From Rhizobium sp. EC-SD404 (GTDB lineage: Bacteria > Pseudomonadota > Alphaproteobacteria > Rhizobiales > Rhizobiaceae): a stretch of DNA of 64,000 nt. Under the pieces are notes generated by a model. It ran no database searches, was not told the DNA's origin, and saw only the letters and a program-made list of their open reading frames with translations. This document shows, piece by piece, positions 27,693 through 35,855 of the stretch (the first letter of the stretch is position 1; every line of letters starts with the position of its first letter). The translations under genes and the position numbers were made by a program. Where the stretch lies: the NCBI RefSeq assembly GCF_902498825.1, contig NZ_LR701459.1:1842414-1906413 (forward strand), in the 5' to 3' direction.

Positions 27693-28937
27693 TCATCCCG
27701 TCCGTCTTGGCTGGATGCGCGCGGTGACATGGCGTTCCGCGTCGGTGATATAATCGCGCGTCAACGGCACCGCCTCGATGTCGTGGGCGAGCTGAATCTG
27801 AAAAACGATGAGATTCTGCCAGCGAAAGGCCGACTCGGATGCCGCGAGGTAGAACTCCCACATCCGGCAGAACGCCTCGTCGTAGAGCGCCTTCGCTTCG
27901 TCGCGGCGTGCCATGAAGCGGCCCCGCCAATCCCGCAGCGTATCCGCATAGTGAAGGCGCAGGATTTCCATGTCGGTGATCTTCAGGCCCGAGCGTTCGA
28001 TCGGGGGAACGACTTCTGAGAGCGACGGAATGTAGCCGCCGGGAAAAATGTATTTGGCGATGAACGGATTGGTCCAGGAAGGCACATCCAGGCGACCGAT
28101 CGCGTGGAGCACCATCACGCCGTCTTTCTTCAGCAATTTGGCGCACTGGGTGAAATAAGTGTCGAAGGCGGCCTTGCCCACATGCTCGAACATGCCGACC
28201 GAGACGATCCGGTCGAACCGATCGTCCAGCTTGCGGAAGTCCTTGAGGAGAAACCGGACCCGGTGCTTCTCGCGCGGCAGGATCCTCTGATTGGCGTGGG
28301 CAAGCTGCTCGTTCGAGAGCGTGATGCCGGTCACGTCGGCATCGAAGTTGCGCAAGAGATAGAGGCCGAGCCCGCCCCAGCCCGATCCGATGTCAAGAAC
28401 CGACAGGCCCGGCCGATCGAGAAGCAGCTTGGCGGCGATATGCTGCTTCTTGGCCTCTTGCGCCGCATCGAGGTTCATTCCGGGCTCGCGATAATAGGCG
28501 CAGGAGTACTGGCGGTCCTCGTCGAGGAACAGGTCGTAGAGCCTGCCGGACAGATCGTAATGGTGCTGCACGTTGCGCCGTGCGCGGCTGATGCCAATGC
28601 GCAGGCTGTGCCGGCTCAATGCCAATCGAACGCGGTTCAGAACCCGCAACCAGGGCGCCGTGGCGGTGGCGTAGGGCCCGGAATTGGTGAAGAGCAGTTC
28701 GAGGAGGGCGTAGATATCGCCCTCGACCATGTCGATCTCGCCCTGCATGTAATATTCGCCGAGCTTCAGCGCCGGATCGAGTGCGACGGCTCTTTCCGCG
28801 CGGGCGGTGTTGAAGCGCAAATGGACGAGGTTTCCTGAACCGTCGCCATAGTGGCGGACCTGGCCGGTATGGTCGGTCACGGTCAGATGTCCCCTGGAGA
28901 CGATCTGGCCGGCAAGAGAGTTGATCAAAGGGTTCAT
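27693..28937 (-). CDS. cfa: Cyclopropane-fatty-acyl-phospholipid synthase
   Basis: Adds a methylene from S-adenosylmethionine across membrane-lipid double bonds. The 414-residue protein has an N-terminal lipid-binding domain and a C-terminal methyltransferase with the SAM motif LDIGSGWGGLGLYL. Family landmarks include QHHYDLSGRLYDLFLDEDRQYSCAYY, VSVGMFEHVG and KYIFPGGYIPSLSEV. GGAGGG lies just before the ATG. It follows the ribosomal-protein operon, from which it is separated by a strong terminator, so it should have its own promoter in 28938-28999. Confidence 0.95.
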   Translation of the reverse strand: MNPLINSLAGQIVSRGHLTVTDHTGQVRHYGDGSGNLVHLRFNTARAERAVALDPALKLGEYYMQGEIDMVEGDIYALLELLFTNSGPYATATAPWLRVLNRVRLALSRHSLRIGISRARRNVQHHYDLSGRLYDLFLDEDRQYSCAYYREPGMNLDAAQEAKKQHIAAKLLLDRPGLSVLDIGSGWGGLGLYLLRNFDADVTGITLSNEQLAHANQRILPREKHRVRFLLKDFRKLDDRFDRIVSVGMFEHVGKAAFDTYFTQCAKLLKKDGVMVLHAIGRLDVPSWTNPFIAKYIFPGGYIPSLSEVVPPIERSGLKITDMEILRLHYADTLRDWRGRFMARRDEAKALYDEAFCRMWEFYLAASESAFRWQNLIVFQIQLAHDIEAVPLTRDYITDAERHVTARIQPRRTG

Positions 28938-28999
28938 TCGTCCCTCCTCAACACGCAGTTCTGTTGAGAATGATCCTAGATTATCGCCATTTGATCAAT

Positions 29000-29031
29000 A
29001 AAAAACGGCGCCACGTCAAACGTGGCGCCGT
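29000..29031 (-). terminator. Rho-independent terminator of the rpsF-rpsR-rplI operon
   Basis: ACGGCGCCACGT (29005-29016) and ACGTGGCGCCGT (29020-29031) form a perfect 12-bp stem with a 3-base loop. The A-run at 29000-29004 becomes a U-tract on the minus strand. It lies about 40 bases downstream of the rplI stop. Confidence 0.92.
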
Positions 29032-29068
29032 CTGTAGCTTATCTAGGATCCCGATCGAGGATCTGAAA

Positions 29069-29692
29069 TTAGTCCTTGGCTTCTTCTTCGTCGTCTTCGG
29101 CGTCTGCCGGTGCGCGACGATCGTCGTCTTCATCGTTGAATTCTGCGTCCGGATCAAAGAAGCCATCGGCCGGCAGCGAGTCGTCGACGCCGTAGATGGC
29201 GTCTGCCGAGGTGAGGGTTTCGCCGGCTGCCTGGCGCTCTGCTTCTTCGGCCGAACGGGCGACGTTCAGCTCGATGTCGGCGTTGACTTCGCCGTGCAGG
29301 ACGAGCGTCACCTTGTGCATGCCGATGGTCTTGATCGGAAGGTTGAGGTCGACCTGGTTGCGGCCGACCGAGAAGCCTTCGTCGGACAGAAGCGCGGAAA
29401 TGTCGCGAGCGGCGACTGAACCGTAGAGCTGGCCGGTTTCACCAGCCGAACGAACGACGGTGAAAGTCTTGCCGTCGAGCTGGTCGGCGATCTTCTGGGC
29501 TTCCGACTTGCGCTCTTCGTTGCGGGCTTCGAGCGTGGAACGCTCGGCTTCGAAGCGCTTCTTGTTGGCTTCGTTGGCGCGCAGAGCCTTGCCTTCCGGC
29601 AGTAGGAAGTTGCGGGCATAACCGTCCTTGACCTTGACGGTGTCGCCCATCTGGCCGAGGCGGCCGATGCGTTCGAGCAGAATGACGTCCAT
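29069..29692 (-). CDS. rplI: 50S ribosomal protein L9
   Basis: Binds 23S rRNA and projects from the ribosome near the L1 stalk. The N domain starts [17 protein letters not shown] and contains [12 protein letters not shown]. At 207 residues it exceeds the usual 150 because of an acidic, Asp/Glu-rich C-terminal tail (about residues 165-207, ending in DDEEEAKD), an extension that I recall as common in rhizobial L9. AAGGA lies 9 bases before the ATG. It is the last gene of the operon rpsF-rpsR-DUF2232-rplI. Confidence 0.97.
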   Translation of the reverse strand: MDVILLERIGRLGQMGDTVKVKDGYARNFLLPEGKALRANEANKKRFEAERSTLEARNEERKSEAQKIADQLDGKTFTVVRSAGETGQLYGSVAARDISALLSDEGFSVGRNQVDLNLPIKTIGMHKVTLVLHGEVNADIELNVARSAEEAERQAAGETLTSADAIYGVDDSLPADGFFDPDAEFNDEDDDRRAPADAEDDEEEAKD

Positions 29693-29722
29693 TATAAAAG
29701 TTCCTTCTATCTGAATGGGTGT

Positions 29723-30703
29723 TCAGTCGTTGTCATTGGCATTGTCTGGACCATTGGGTGGTCCCGTCCGGCTGACCGGAACCGCACGCGCGGTTTCGAT
29801 CATGCCGGTAAGCAGGAAGAAGACGAGCGGCAGCGTGAAGAGCACGACTGCGAGGTAGGCGCCCCAGAGCACGAAGGGCCGCCAGGACTTGCCGCGCGTG
29901 CGATGGTGCATCACGGCGAAGCCGGCAAGCGTGAAGCCGGCGGCGAACGCTCCTGCGATGACCGCGCCGACCAGCGCGATGCCGCCGCCGAAGAAGCTCA
30001 GGATGAGCCCTAGCGCGAAGAGGTAGAGGCTCATGCGGGACATGCGCAGGCTCGCCGGCACGTCGTCCTTCGGGCGGCGCTGGCGGCCTGACATGCGCAC
30101 GATCGCATGGGCGAGATAGAACGATCCGAACAGGATCATCACCCACAGCGCGCCCTGAACGATCGGCAGCGCCGTCAAAAAGAACGAAGCATAGGCCTGG
30201 CGCTCGGCATCATCCGGCTGAAAGTCCGGGCTCTGCTCGACCATGATGTCGAGGAACTGGTCGACGATGCCGCCGACCATGGCTGGCCCGTAGCCCATCG
30301 AATAGCCGACGACGACGAGACCCGCGACGACGAGCAGGCAGAGCTGCAGCAGGATGTCGGAAAGCGGATACCAGGCAAGGGCGTTCTTCGGTCCGCCGAT
30401 CTCTTCGGCCGGGCGAGACAGATTGGCCAGATGCCCGATCCAGGCGGCGGGCGCGAGCGTCGTCGCTGTGAAGACAAGGCCGGCGGAAGGCGACAGCATC
30501 ACCGACACGATGCCGCCTGCAACGGCTGCGGCGACGAAGCCGGCCGTATTCGTCCAGCCGAGGCTGGCGATCAGGATGGGGAGTGTGGCGGCTGCGAAAA
30601 GTACGATGGACAGTGCCGTAGGCTCGCCCGCGCTGATCGACAGCAGGGCGGCGGCGGCACCGGCGAGGACGCCGATCATCAGGGATGATGATGTGAAGTT
30701 CAT
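29723..30703 (-). CDS. DUF2232 (YybS-like) membrane protein in the ribosomal-protein operon
   Basis: A 326-residue hydrophobic protein with about eight membrane helices, matching DUF2232/YybS proteins in size and in the C-terminal helices (GAVIAGAFAAGFTLAGFAVM). YybS-like proteins are often encoded beside rplI in other phyla too, but the function is unknown; a transport role is suspected because of resemblance to ECF-type substrate-binding subunits. It lies 30 bases before rplI and 212 bases after rpsR, with an intergenic repeat and a strong hairpin in that larger gap. Confidence 0.85.
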   Translation of the reverse strand: MNFTSSSLMIGVLAGAAAALLSISAGEPTALSIVLFAAATLPILIASLGWTNTAGFVAAAVAGGIVSVMLSPSAGLVFTATTLAPAAWIGHLANLSRPAEEIGGPKNALAWYPLSDILLQLCLLVVAGLVVVGYSMGYGPAMVGGIVDQFLDIMVEQSPDFQPDDAERQAYASFFLTALPIVQGALWVMILFGSFYLAHAIVRMSGRQRRPKDDVPASLRMSRMSLYLFALGLILSFFGGGIALVGAVIAGAFAAGFTLAGFAVMHHRTRGKSWRPFVLWGAYLAVVLFTLPLVFFLLTGMIETARAVPVSRTGPPNGPDNANDND

Positions 30704-30783
30704 CAGGTCTCGCTGTCCTGCTTCATGGAGCAGTTAGGGAAGATCGCCGCACTTGCAGGCGCTGGTTCCCAACTCGGGTTTTC

Positions 30784-30840
30784 TAGAGCGTTTCCAGGTG
30801 AAGTGGACACCGGTTCACCGTCCGGAAACGCGATAAGGCA
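30784..30840. repeat. Rhizobiales-type short palindromic intergenic repeat
   Basis: An imperfect nested palindrome beginning TAGAGCG. The outer arms GCGTTTCC (30788-30795) and GGAAACGC (30824-30831) enclose inner arms GGTGAA (30797-30802) and TTCACC (30814-30819), with ACCGG at the centre. I recognise this layout from the abundant short palindromic elements between genes in rhizobial genomes. I saw only one copy in this window. It lies between rpsR and the DUF2232 gene. Confidence 0.7.
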
Positions 30841-30875
30841 AATTCTCACTTCCCCGCGCCCATCGCGGCGAAGCA

Positions 30876-30902
30876 ACCGGACGGCGACAGGCGCCGTCCG
30901 GT
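30876..30902 (-). other. Strong hairpin 14 bases after rpsR
   Basis: ACCGGACGGCG (30876-30886) and CGCCGTCCGGT (30892-30902) form a perfect 11-bp GC-rich stem with a 5-base loop. No U-tract follows on the minus strand. It could act as a partial terminator or an mRNA-end stabiliser between rpsR and the downstream DUF2232-rplI genes. Confidence 0.55.
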
Positions 30903-30915
30903 CAGATGTCAGGTC

Positions 30916-31164
30916 CTACTTGAGGACGTAGGGCAGAAGGCCCAGGAAGCGTGCGCGCTTGATGGCCTTGGCGAGTTCACGCTGCTTCTTCTGCGAAACG
31001 GCGGTGATGCGCGAAGGAACGATCTTGCCGCGCTCCGAAATGTAGCGCTGCAGCAGGCGAACGTCCTTGTAGTCGATCTTCGGCGCATTGGCGCCCGAGA
31101 ACGGGCAGGTCTTGCGGCGGCGATGGAACGGGCGGCGCGTCGGGATCTGGTTGATATCGACCAT
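30916..31164 (-). CDS. rpsR: 30S ribosomal protein S18
   Basis: Binds S6 and 16S rRNA in the platform of the small subunit. The 82-residue protein has the conserved core [16 protein letters not shown] followed by [21 protein letters not shown] and [26 protein letters not shown] lies 8 bases before the ATG. It starts 12 bases after rpsF, as is usual for this pair. Confidence 0.98.
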   Translation of the reverse strand: MVDINQIPTRRPFHRRRKTCPFSGANAPKIDYKDVRLLQRYISERGKIVPSRITAVSQKKQRELAKAIKRARFLGLLPYVLK

Positions 31165-31176
31165 TGTTATGTCTCC

Positions 31177-31641
31177 TTATCGGTCGTCGCGACGCGGGCG
31201 GTCGTCGCGGTCATCGCGGCGCGGGCGGTCGTCATCGCGGCGCGGGCCACGGTCACGGTCACCATCGCGGCGCGGGCCACGGTCGCGGTCGCCATCGCGG
31301 CGCGGACGATCGTCGCGGTCGCGCTTCTGCATCATGGCCGACGGACCGTCTTCGTGCGCTTCGACGCGAACGGTCATGTAACGAAGAATGTCTTCGTTGA
31401 TGCGCATCTGGCGTTCCATCTCGTTGATGGCTGCTGCCGGTGCTTCGATGTCCATCAGCGCGTAATGCGCCTTGCGGTTCTTGGCGATGCGGTAGGTGAG
31501 GGACTTCAGGCCCCAGTTTTCAACACGGCCGACTTTGCCGCCGTGTTCCTCGATGATCCCTTTGTACTGTTCAACGAGACCTTCGACCTGCTGGGCCGAC
31601 ACATCCTGTCGGGCTAGAAATACATGTTCGTAGAGCGCCAT
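31177..31641 (-). CDS. rpsF: 30S ribosomal protein S6 with an RD-rich repeat tail
   Basis: S6 pairs with S18 on the ribosome platform. Residues 1-100 are the normal fold ([14 protein letters not shown] at the start, [17 protein letters not shown] in the middle). Residues 108-154 form a highly charged tail of repeated DRD-RGPRRD and DDRPRR units encoded by tandem DNA repeats. Arg/Asp-rich or Glu-rich S6 tails are common in this order. I chose ATG at 31641, which begins the standard MALYE; longer frames upstream do not resemble S6. The 31642-32014 gap upstream is divergent with fabD and holds both promoters. Confidence 0.96.
   Translation of the reverse strand: MALYEHVFLARQDVSAQQVEGLVEQYKGIIEEHGGKVGRVENWGLKSLTYRIAKNRKAHYALMDIEAPAAAINEMERQMRINEDILRYMTVRVEAHEDGPSAMMQKRDRDDRPRRDGDRDRGPRRDGDRDRGPRRDDDRPRRDDRDDRPRRDDR
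31193..31312. repeat. Tandem repeats encoding the S6 tail
   Basis: Two adjacent 30-base units, 31241-31270 and 31271-31300, differ at two positions. They are flanked by shorter 27- and 21-base versions of the same CGCGG...ATCGCGG pattern. All units are multiples of three, so copy-number change would keep the reading frame. Confidence 0.85.
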
Positions 31642-31934
31642 GATTGGCTTGCCTTTCTTCATTGTCATGGCCCGGTATCGGCGGCTAAGCCTCAACGACT
31701 TTGTCTGGATCGGCAGGCGATCCGGGAAAGGCGTCCGAACGGTCGAGAGCGGAGACACGGGAGGCGGGAAGGGTTTGTCCTTCCAGACAGTCCTCGCTTT
31801 TCAGGGCGCGGCCTGTCCCTCCGTTCAGCCACCAGCCAGATGACCGGGCATGTGGAACGTCGCGCTTATACGGATTTCCAGCGCCAAAGCAAGCGCGAGG
31901 CCGTGCAAAATCGCCCTTTCGCAGGATCGCGCGC

Positions 31935-31963
31935 TTGACACTGGGGCGCCTGGGGGATGACTA
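31935..31963 (+). promoter_or_regulatory. Possible fabD promoter
   Basis: A perfect TTGACA at 31935-31940 is followed after 18-19 bases by GACTAAG, a weak -10 match. It lies about 75 bases before the fabD ATG. The -35 is convincing and the -10 is not. Nothing else definable was seen in the 31642-32014 gap. Confidence 0.35.
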
Positions 31964-32014
31964 AGACCCCGAAAAGCCTGAGCGGCGACAAGAAAATATA
32001 AGGATGGAAGCGCC

Positions 32015-33004
32015 ATGAGCACAGCCTTCACATTTCCCGGCCAGGGCAGCCAGGTCGTCGGCATGGGCAAGGAACTGGACGATGCCTATCCCGAGGCACG
32101 CGCGGTCTTCGAGGAAGTCGACCAGGCGCTCGGACAGAAGCTTTCAGCGCTGATGTTCAATGGTCCGGAAGACGAACTGACGCTGACCTCCAATGCCCAG
32201 CCGGCCCTGATGGCCGTGTCCATGGCCGTCATTCGCGTACTCGACAAGGGTGGCTTCTCGATCCACGACCGCATTGCCTATGTGGCGGGCCATTCGCTCG
32301 GCGAATATTCTGCACTCTGCGCGGCCGGCACGTTCTCGCTGACCGACACGGCGCGGCTTCTGCGCATCCGGGGCGACGCCATGCAGGCAGCCGTGCCTGT
32401 GGGCGAAGGCGCCATGGCGGCGATCATCGGCCTTGAGCACGACGACGTCGAAAACGCCTGCCGTGATGCCGCGGTGGATGGCGTCTGCCAGATCGCCAAC
32501 GACAATGGCGGCGGTCAGATCGTTATTTCGGGCGCGGCCGCAGCCGTGCGGACAGCCATGAAGTTCGCGACCGATCGCGGTGCCAAGCGCGCGTTGCCAC
32601 TGCCCGTATCGGCACCATTCCATTCGGCGCTGATGGAGCCTGCCGCCGATCGTATGCGCGAGGCGCTTGCCAATGTCGACATGAAGGAGCCCGTCGTGCC
32701 GCTGATCGCCAATGTGCGCGCGGCACCCGTGAGCGACCCGATGATCATCGCCGATCTTCTGGTCGAGCAGGTCACCGGCCAGGTGCGCTGGCGCGAGACG
32801 GTCGAATGGTTTGCCAAGAACAATGTCACGACGCTTTACGAAGTCGGAGCCGGCAAGGTGTTGTCGGGTCTGGCGCGCCGCATAGACAAGAGCGTGGAAA
32901 CGCGCACCATCGGTTCGCCCGCCGAGATCGACGCGTTCCTGGCCGATCCGCCACCCTTGCCGACGGCGCTGAGCTCGGCGCCGCCGCTTGAGCCGCTCGA
33001 ATAA
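32015..33004 (+). CDS. fabD: Malonyl-CoA:ACP transacylase
   Basis: Loads malonyl groups onto acyl carrier protein for fatty-acid synthesis. The 329-residue protein has FPGQGSQ at 6-12, the nucleophile Ser94 in GHSLGEY, and the catalytic His in VSAPFHSALM. It is about 15 residues longer than usual because of a Pro/Leu-rich C-terminal extension (PPPLPTALSSAPPLEPLE). A ribosome-binding site (AGGATGGAAG) precedes the ATG. fabG follows after 45 bases, and acpP and fabF follow in order. Confidence 0.96.
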   Translation: MSTAFTFPGQGSQVVGMGKELDDAYPEARAVFEEVDQALGQKLSALMFNGPEDELTLTSNAQPALMAVSMAVIRVLDKGGFSIHDRIAYVAGHSLGEYSALCAAGTFSLTDTARLLRIRGDAMQAAVPVGEGAMAAIIGLEHDDVENACRDAAVDGVCQIANDNGGGQIVISGAAAAVRTAMKFATDRGAKRALPLPVSAPFHSALMEPAADRMREALANVDMKEPVVPLIANVRAAPVSDPMIIADLLVEQVTGQVRWRETVEWFAKNNVTTLYEVGAGKVLSGLARRIDKSVETRTIGSPAEIDAFLADPPPLPTALSSAPPLEPLE

Positions 33005-33049
33005 CGCGGCCTCCCCACATTGATCGTTTGAGAATCGAAGGACTTGAAG

Positions 33050-33787
33050 ATGTTCGACCTTACGGGAAGAAAAGCCCTTGTGACCGGCGCGTCCGGCGGG
33101 ATCGGGGAGGCGATCGCCCGCATTCTCCATGCACAGGGCGCGACCGTCGGCCTGCACGGCACCCGCCAGGAGAAGTTGGAGACGCTGGCCGGCGAGCTCG
33201 GCGAACGCACGATGATCTTTCCGGCCAATCTGTCCGACCGTGACGCCGTAAAAGCGCTTGGTGAAAAGGCGGAAAAGGATCTCGAAGGCGTCGACATCCT
33301 CGTCAACAATGCCGGCATCACCAAGGACGGCTTGTTCGTGCGTATGGCGGACGCCGATTGGGACAGCGTGCTCGAGGTGAACCTCACGTCCGTCTTCCGC
33401 CTGACGCGCGAACTGACGCACCCGATGATGCGTCGCCGCTACGGCCGCATCATCAACATCACTTCGGTAGTCGGCGTCACCGGCAATCCGGGGCAGGCGA
33501 ACTACTGCGCCTCCAAGGCCGGCATGATCGGCTTTTCCAAGTCGTTGGCCCAGGAAATCGCGACGCGCAACGTCACGGTCAACTGCGTGGCACCCGGCTT
33601 CATCGAATCGGCGATGACCGACAAGCTCAACGACAAGCAGAAGGACGCCATCCTGTCGGCGATTCCGTCCCGCCGCATGGGCACGGGCGCCGAAGTGGCT
33701 TCCGCCGTGGCCTATCTCGCATCGAACGAGGCCGCTTACGTCACCGGGCAGACGATCCACGTCAATGGCGGCATGGCCATGATCTGA
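33050..33787 (+). CDS. fabG: 3-oxoacyl-ACP reductase
   Basis: Reduces 3-ketoacyl-ACP with NADPH. The 245-residue SDR has TGASGGIGEAIA for cofactor binding, NNAG, the catalytic Ser in NITSVVG and YCASK, and a C terminus IHVNGGMAMI typical of FabG. AAGGA at 33038-33042 lies 7 bases before ATG 33050, which is therefore preferred over the TTG at 33044. Its place between fabD and acpP supports FabG rather than a generic SDR. Confidence 0.96.
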   Translation: MFDLTGRKALVTGASGGIGEAIARILHAQGATVGLHGTRQEKLETLAGELGERTMIFPANLSDRDAVKALGEKAEKDLEGVDILVNNAGITKDGLFVRMADADWDSVLEVNLTSVFRLTRELTHPMMRRRYGRIINITSVVGVTGNPGQANYCASKAGMIGFSKSLAQEIATRNVTVNCVAPGFIESAMTDKLNDKQKDAILSAIPSRRMGTGAEVASAVAYLASNEAAYVTGQTIHVNGGMAMI

Positions 33788-33797
33788 AAAAGCCTTG

Positions 33798-33850
33798 CAT
33801 CCACCGGAACCAACGCCTTCCACAGGCGCTATGGGACTTCCGAGTGGATG
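33798..33850 (+). other. Structured element between fabG and acpP
   Basis: Ten bases after the fabG stop, CATCCACCGGA (33798-33808) pairs with TCCG-A-GTGGATG (33839-33850) as an 11-bp stem with one bulged A. Inside it, CGCCT (33814-33818) and AGGCG (33824-33828) form a second 5-bp stem with a 5-base loop. No U-tract follows, so it is not a standard terminator. It may be a processing or attenuation structure, or part of an acpP leader. The rest of the 33788-34059 gap shows no gene. Confidence 0.45.
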
Positions 33851-34059
33851 GAAAGCGTGTTAAGGGCCGCTTCCAACTGGGGACGTGAAAGGCAACATGG
33901 CCAGCGCGGCCCGAATTGACCGGCGGTAGCCGTTAATGCCGATCGAATGTGGTTCACCAGGCGCATCCGTGGCAATTCATTGCCAAGTACAACTTGATTA
34001 GCACTGTTGCTGGCTTTAACGAGGCAGCACCGAACATAAAGAAGGTCGAGGAAACCGAC

Positions 34060-34296
34060 ATGAGTGATATCGCAGATCGCGTGAAGAAGATTGTTGTCGA
34101 GCATCTTGGTGTTGAAGCCGATAAGGTCACCGAAGGTGCCAGCTTCATCGACGATCTTGGCGCAGACAGCCTCGACACCGTCGAACTCGTCATGGCGTTC
34201 GAAGAAGAATTCAGCGTTGAAATCCCTGACGATGCCGCCGACACGATCCTGACGGTTGGCGACGCCATCAAGTACATCGAGAAGCAGCAGGCCTGA
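34060..34296 (+). CDS. acpP: Acyl carrier protein
   Basis: Carries growing acyl chains on a 4'-phosphopantetheine arm attached to Ser37 in [11 protein letters not shown]. The 78-residue acidic protein has the standard length and helix pattern. GAGGA lies 7 bases before ATG 34060; upstream in-frame starts do not resemble ACP. It is separated from fabG by 272 bases with a structured element, and from fabF by about 97 bases with a hairpin, which suggests it is also transcribed or stabilised separately. Confidence 0.98.
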   Translation: MSDIADRVKKIVVEHLGVEADKVTEGASFIDDLGADSLDTVELVMAFEEEFSVEIPDDAADTILTVGDAIKYIEKQQA

Positions 34297-34313
34297 TCCT
34301 GGCTCTCGCGGAT

Positions 34314-34338
34314 TCCGCCGCGCGCTTGTCGCGGCGGA
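34314..34338 (+). other. Hairpin between acpP and fabF
   Basis: TCCGCCGCG (34314-34322) and CGCGGCGGA (34330-34338) form a perfect 9-bp stem with a 7-base loop, 18 bases after the acpP stop. There is no clear U-tract. It could attenuate read-through into fabF or protect the acpP message end. Confidence 0.5.
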
Positions 34339-34393
34339 TCCGGACATCACGGCGGCGCGTTCTTGCCGTCGTGCCCAACGATAAACGCTGGAC

Positions 34394-35674
34394 ATGACGG
34401 ATCGACAGGCGATGAGACGCGTGGTTGTCACTGGAACCGGTATGGTGTCGCCCCACGGCGCGGATACCGAGACCACCTGGAAGCGCATTCTGGACGGCAA
34501 GAGTGCCGCTCGTCGCATCGAAGAATTCGAGGTCGATGACCTCGCAGCAAAGATTGCGTGCCGCATTCCGCTCGGCGACGGTTCGAACGGGACGTTCAAT
34601 CCGGACGATTGGATGGACCCCAAGGAACAGCGCAAGGTCGACCCCTTCATCATCTACGCCGTCGCAGCAGCCGAACAGGCTCTGAAGAATGCCAATTGGC
34701 ATCCCGAATCCGACGAAGACCAGATTGCCACCGGCGTTCTGATCGGTTCGGGAATCGGCGGCATCGAGGGCATCGTGGAAGCCGGCTACACGCTGCGCGA
34801 TCGCGGTCCTCGCCGTATTTCCCCATTCTTCATCCCCGGCCGCCTGATCAACCTGGCCTCGGGGCAGGTTTCGATTCGCCACAAGCTGCGTGGTCCGAAT
34901 CACTCCGTCGTCACGGCTTGCTCGACCGGTGCTCACGCCATCGGCGACGCTGCGCGCCTGATCGCGCTCGGCGATGCGGACGTCATGGTGGCAGGCGGCG
35001 CAGAATCGCCCGTCAGCCGCATTTCGATTGCGGGCTTTGCCGCCTGCAAGGCGCTGTCCACCCAGTACAACGATGAGCCCGAGCGCGCTTCGCGCCCTTA
35101 CGACAAGGACCGCGACGGCTTTGTCATGGGCGAAGGCGCGGGAATCGTGGTTCTGGAAGAGCTGGAGCACGCCAAGGCCCGTGGCGCCAACATTCTCGCC
35201 GAAGTGGTCGGATACGGCCTCTCAGGCGATGCCTACCATATCACTGCTCCCGCCGAGAACGGCGATGGCGCGTATCGCTGCATGATGTCTGCACTGAAGC
35301 GAGCCGGTCTCGATCCATCCGACATCGACTACATCAATGCGCACGGCACCTCCACGATGGCCGACACGATCGAACTCGGCGCCGTCGAGCGCCTCCTGGG
35401 CGATTCTGCCGGCAAGGTCGCCATGTCGTCCACCAAGTCGGCGATCGGCCATCTGCTGGGTGCTGCCGGTGCGGTAGAAGCGATCTTCTGTGTGCTCGCC
35501 ATCCGCGACAACATGGTGCCGCCGACGCTCAATCTCGACAATCCGACCCGCGAAAGCGCGATCGATCTCGTTCCGCACAAGGCCAAGGCCAAGCAGGTGG
35601 ATGTCGCGCTCTCCAATTCGTTCGGTTTCGGTGGAACGAATGCGTCTTTGGTGATGCGTCGCTATCAGGCCTGA
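34394..35674 (+). CDS. fabF: 3-oxoacyl-ACP synthase II
   Basis: Elongates acyl-ACP by condensing with malonyl-ACP. The 426-residue ketosynthase has the Cys-His-His triad: Cys176 in VVTACSTG, His in NAHGTSTMADTIE and His in KSAIGHLLGAAGAVE. The C-terminal FGFGGTNASL is standard. Either ATG at 34394 or ATG at 34412 (giving MRRVVVTG, the more usual FabF start) could be used; neither has a strong site. It follows acpP and precedes mltG by about 180 bases. Confidence 0.96.
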   Translation: MTDRQAMRRVVVTGTGMVSPHGADTETTWKRILDGKSAARRIEEFEVDDLAAKIACRIPLGDGSNGTFNPDDWMDPKEQRKVDPFIIYAVAAAEQALKNANWHPESDEDQIATGVLIGSGIGGIEGIVEAGYTLRDRGPRRISPFFIPGRLINLASGQVSIRHKLRGPNHSVVTACSTGAHAIGDAARLIALGDADVMVAGGAESPVSRISIAGFAACKALSTQYNDEPERASRPYDKDRDGFVMGEGAGIVVLEELEHAKARGANILAEVVGYGLSGDAYHITAPAENGDGAYRCMMSALKRAGLDPSDIDYINAHGTSTMADTIELGAVERLLGDSAGKVAMSSTKSAIGHLLGAAGAVEAIFCVLAIRDNMVPPTLNLDNPTRESAIDLVPHKAKAKQVDVALSNSFGFGGTNASLVMRRYQA

Positions 35675-35717
35675 TCCGGAACCTCGGTTCCCTGTCGATA
35701 TCCCGCTTTTGACACAA

Positions 35718-35734
35718 TGCTCTCGTTTAGAGCA
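35718..35734. other. Short stem-loop TGCTCT-N5-AGAGCA
   Basis: A perfect 6-bp inverted repeat with a 5-base loop lies just after a TTGACA at 35709-35714, in the fabF-mltG gap. It could be an operator over an mltG promoter or the weak end of the fabF transcript. Confidence 0.3.
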
Positions 35735-35855
35735 GGCGTGGAATCGGCTAGAAGTGGCACCTCCGAAGCGATGGTGAGCCATCGCCATTCTTTGAGATTG
35801 AATCAGTTGCTGGTGTCGCTGGCCCTTTCCCCAGGCGGGAAATCAGCGACCGGGC

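Noticed and set aside
31193..31312. A CRISPR-like look of short repeats
   Set aside because: The units are contiguous in-frame tandem repeats inside rpsF, with no unique spacers and no cas genes.
31701..31964. An 87-codon frame between rpsF and fabD
   Set aside because: No Shine-Dalgarno, it spans the expected promoters of both divergent operons and shows shadow-like composition.
32144..33823. A long minus-strand open frame across fabD and fabG
   Set aside because: It covers two well-supported genes and the gap between them, which a real gene would not tolerate. The composition is shadow-like.
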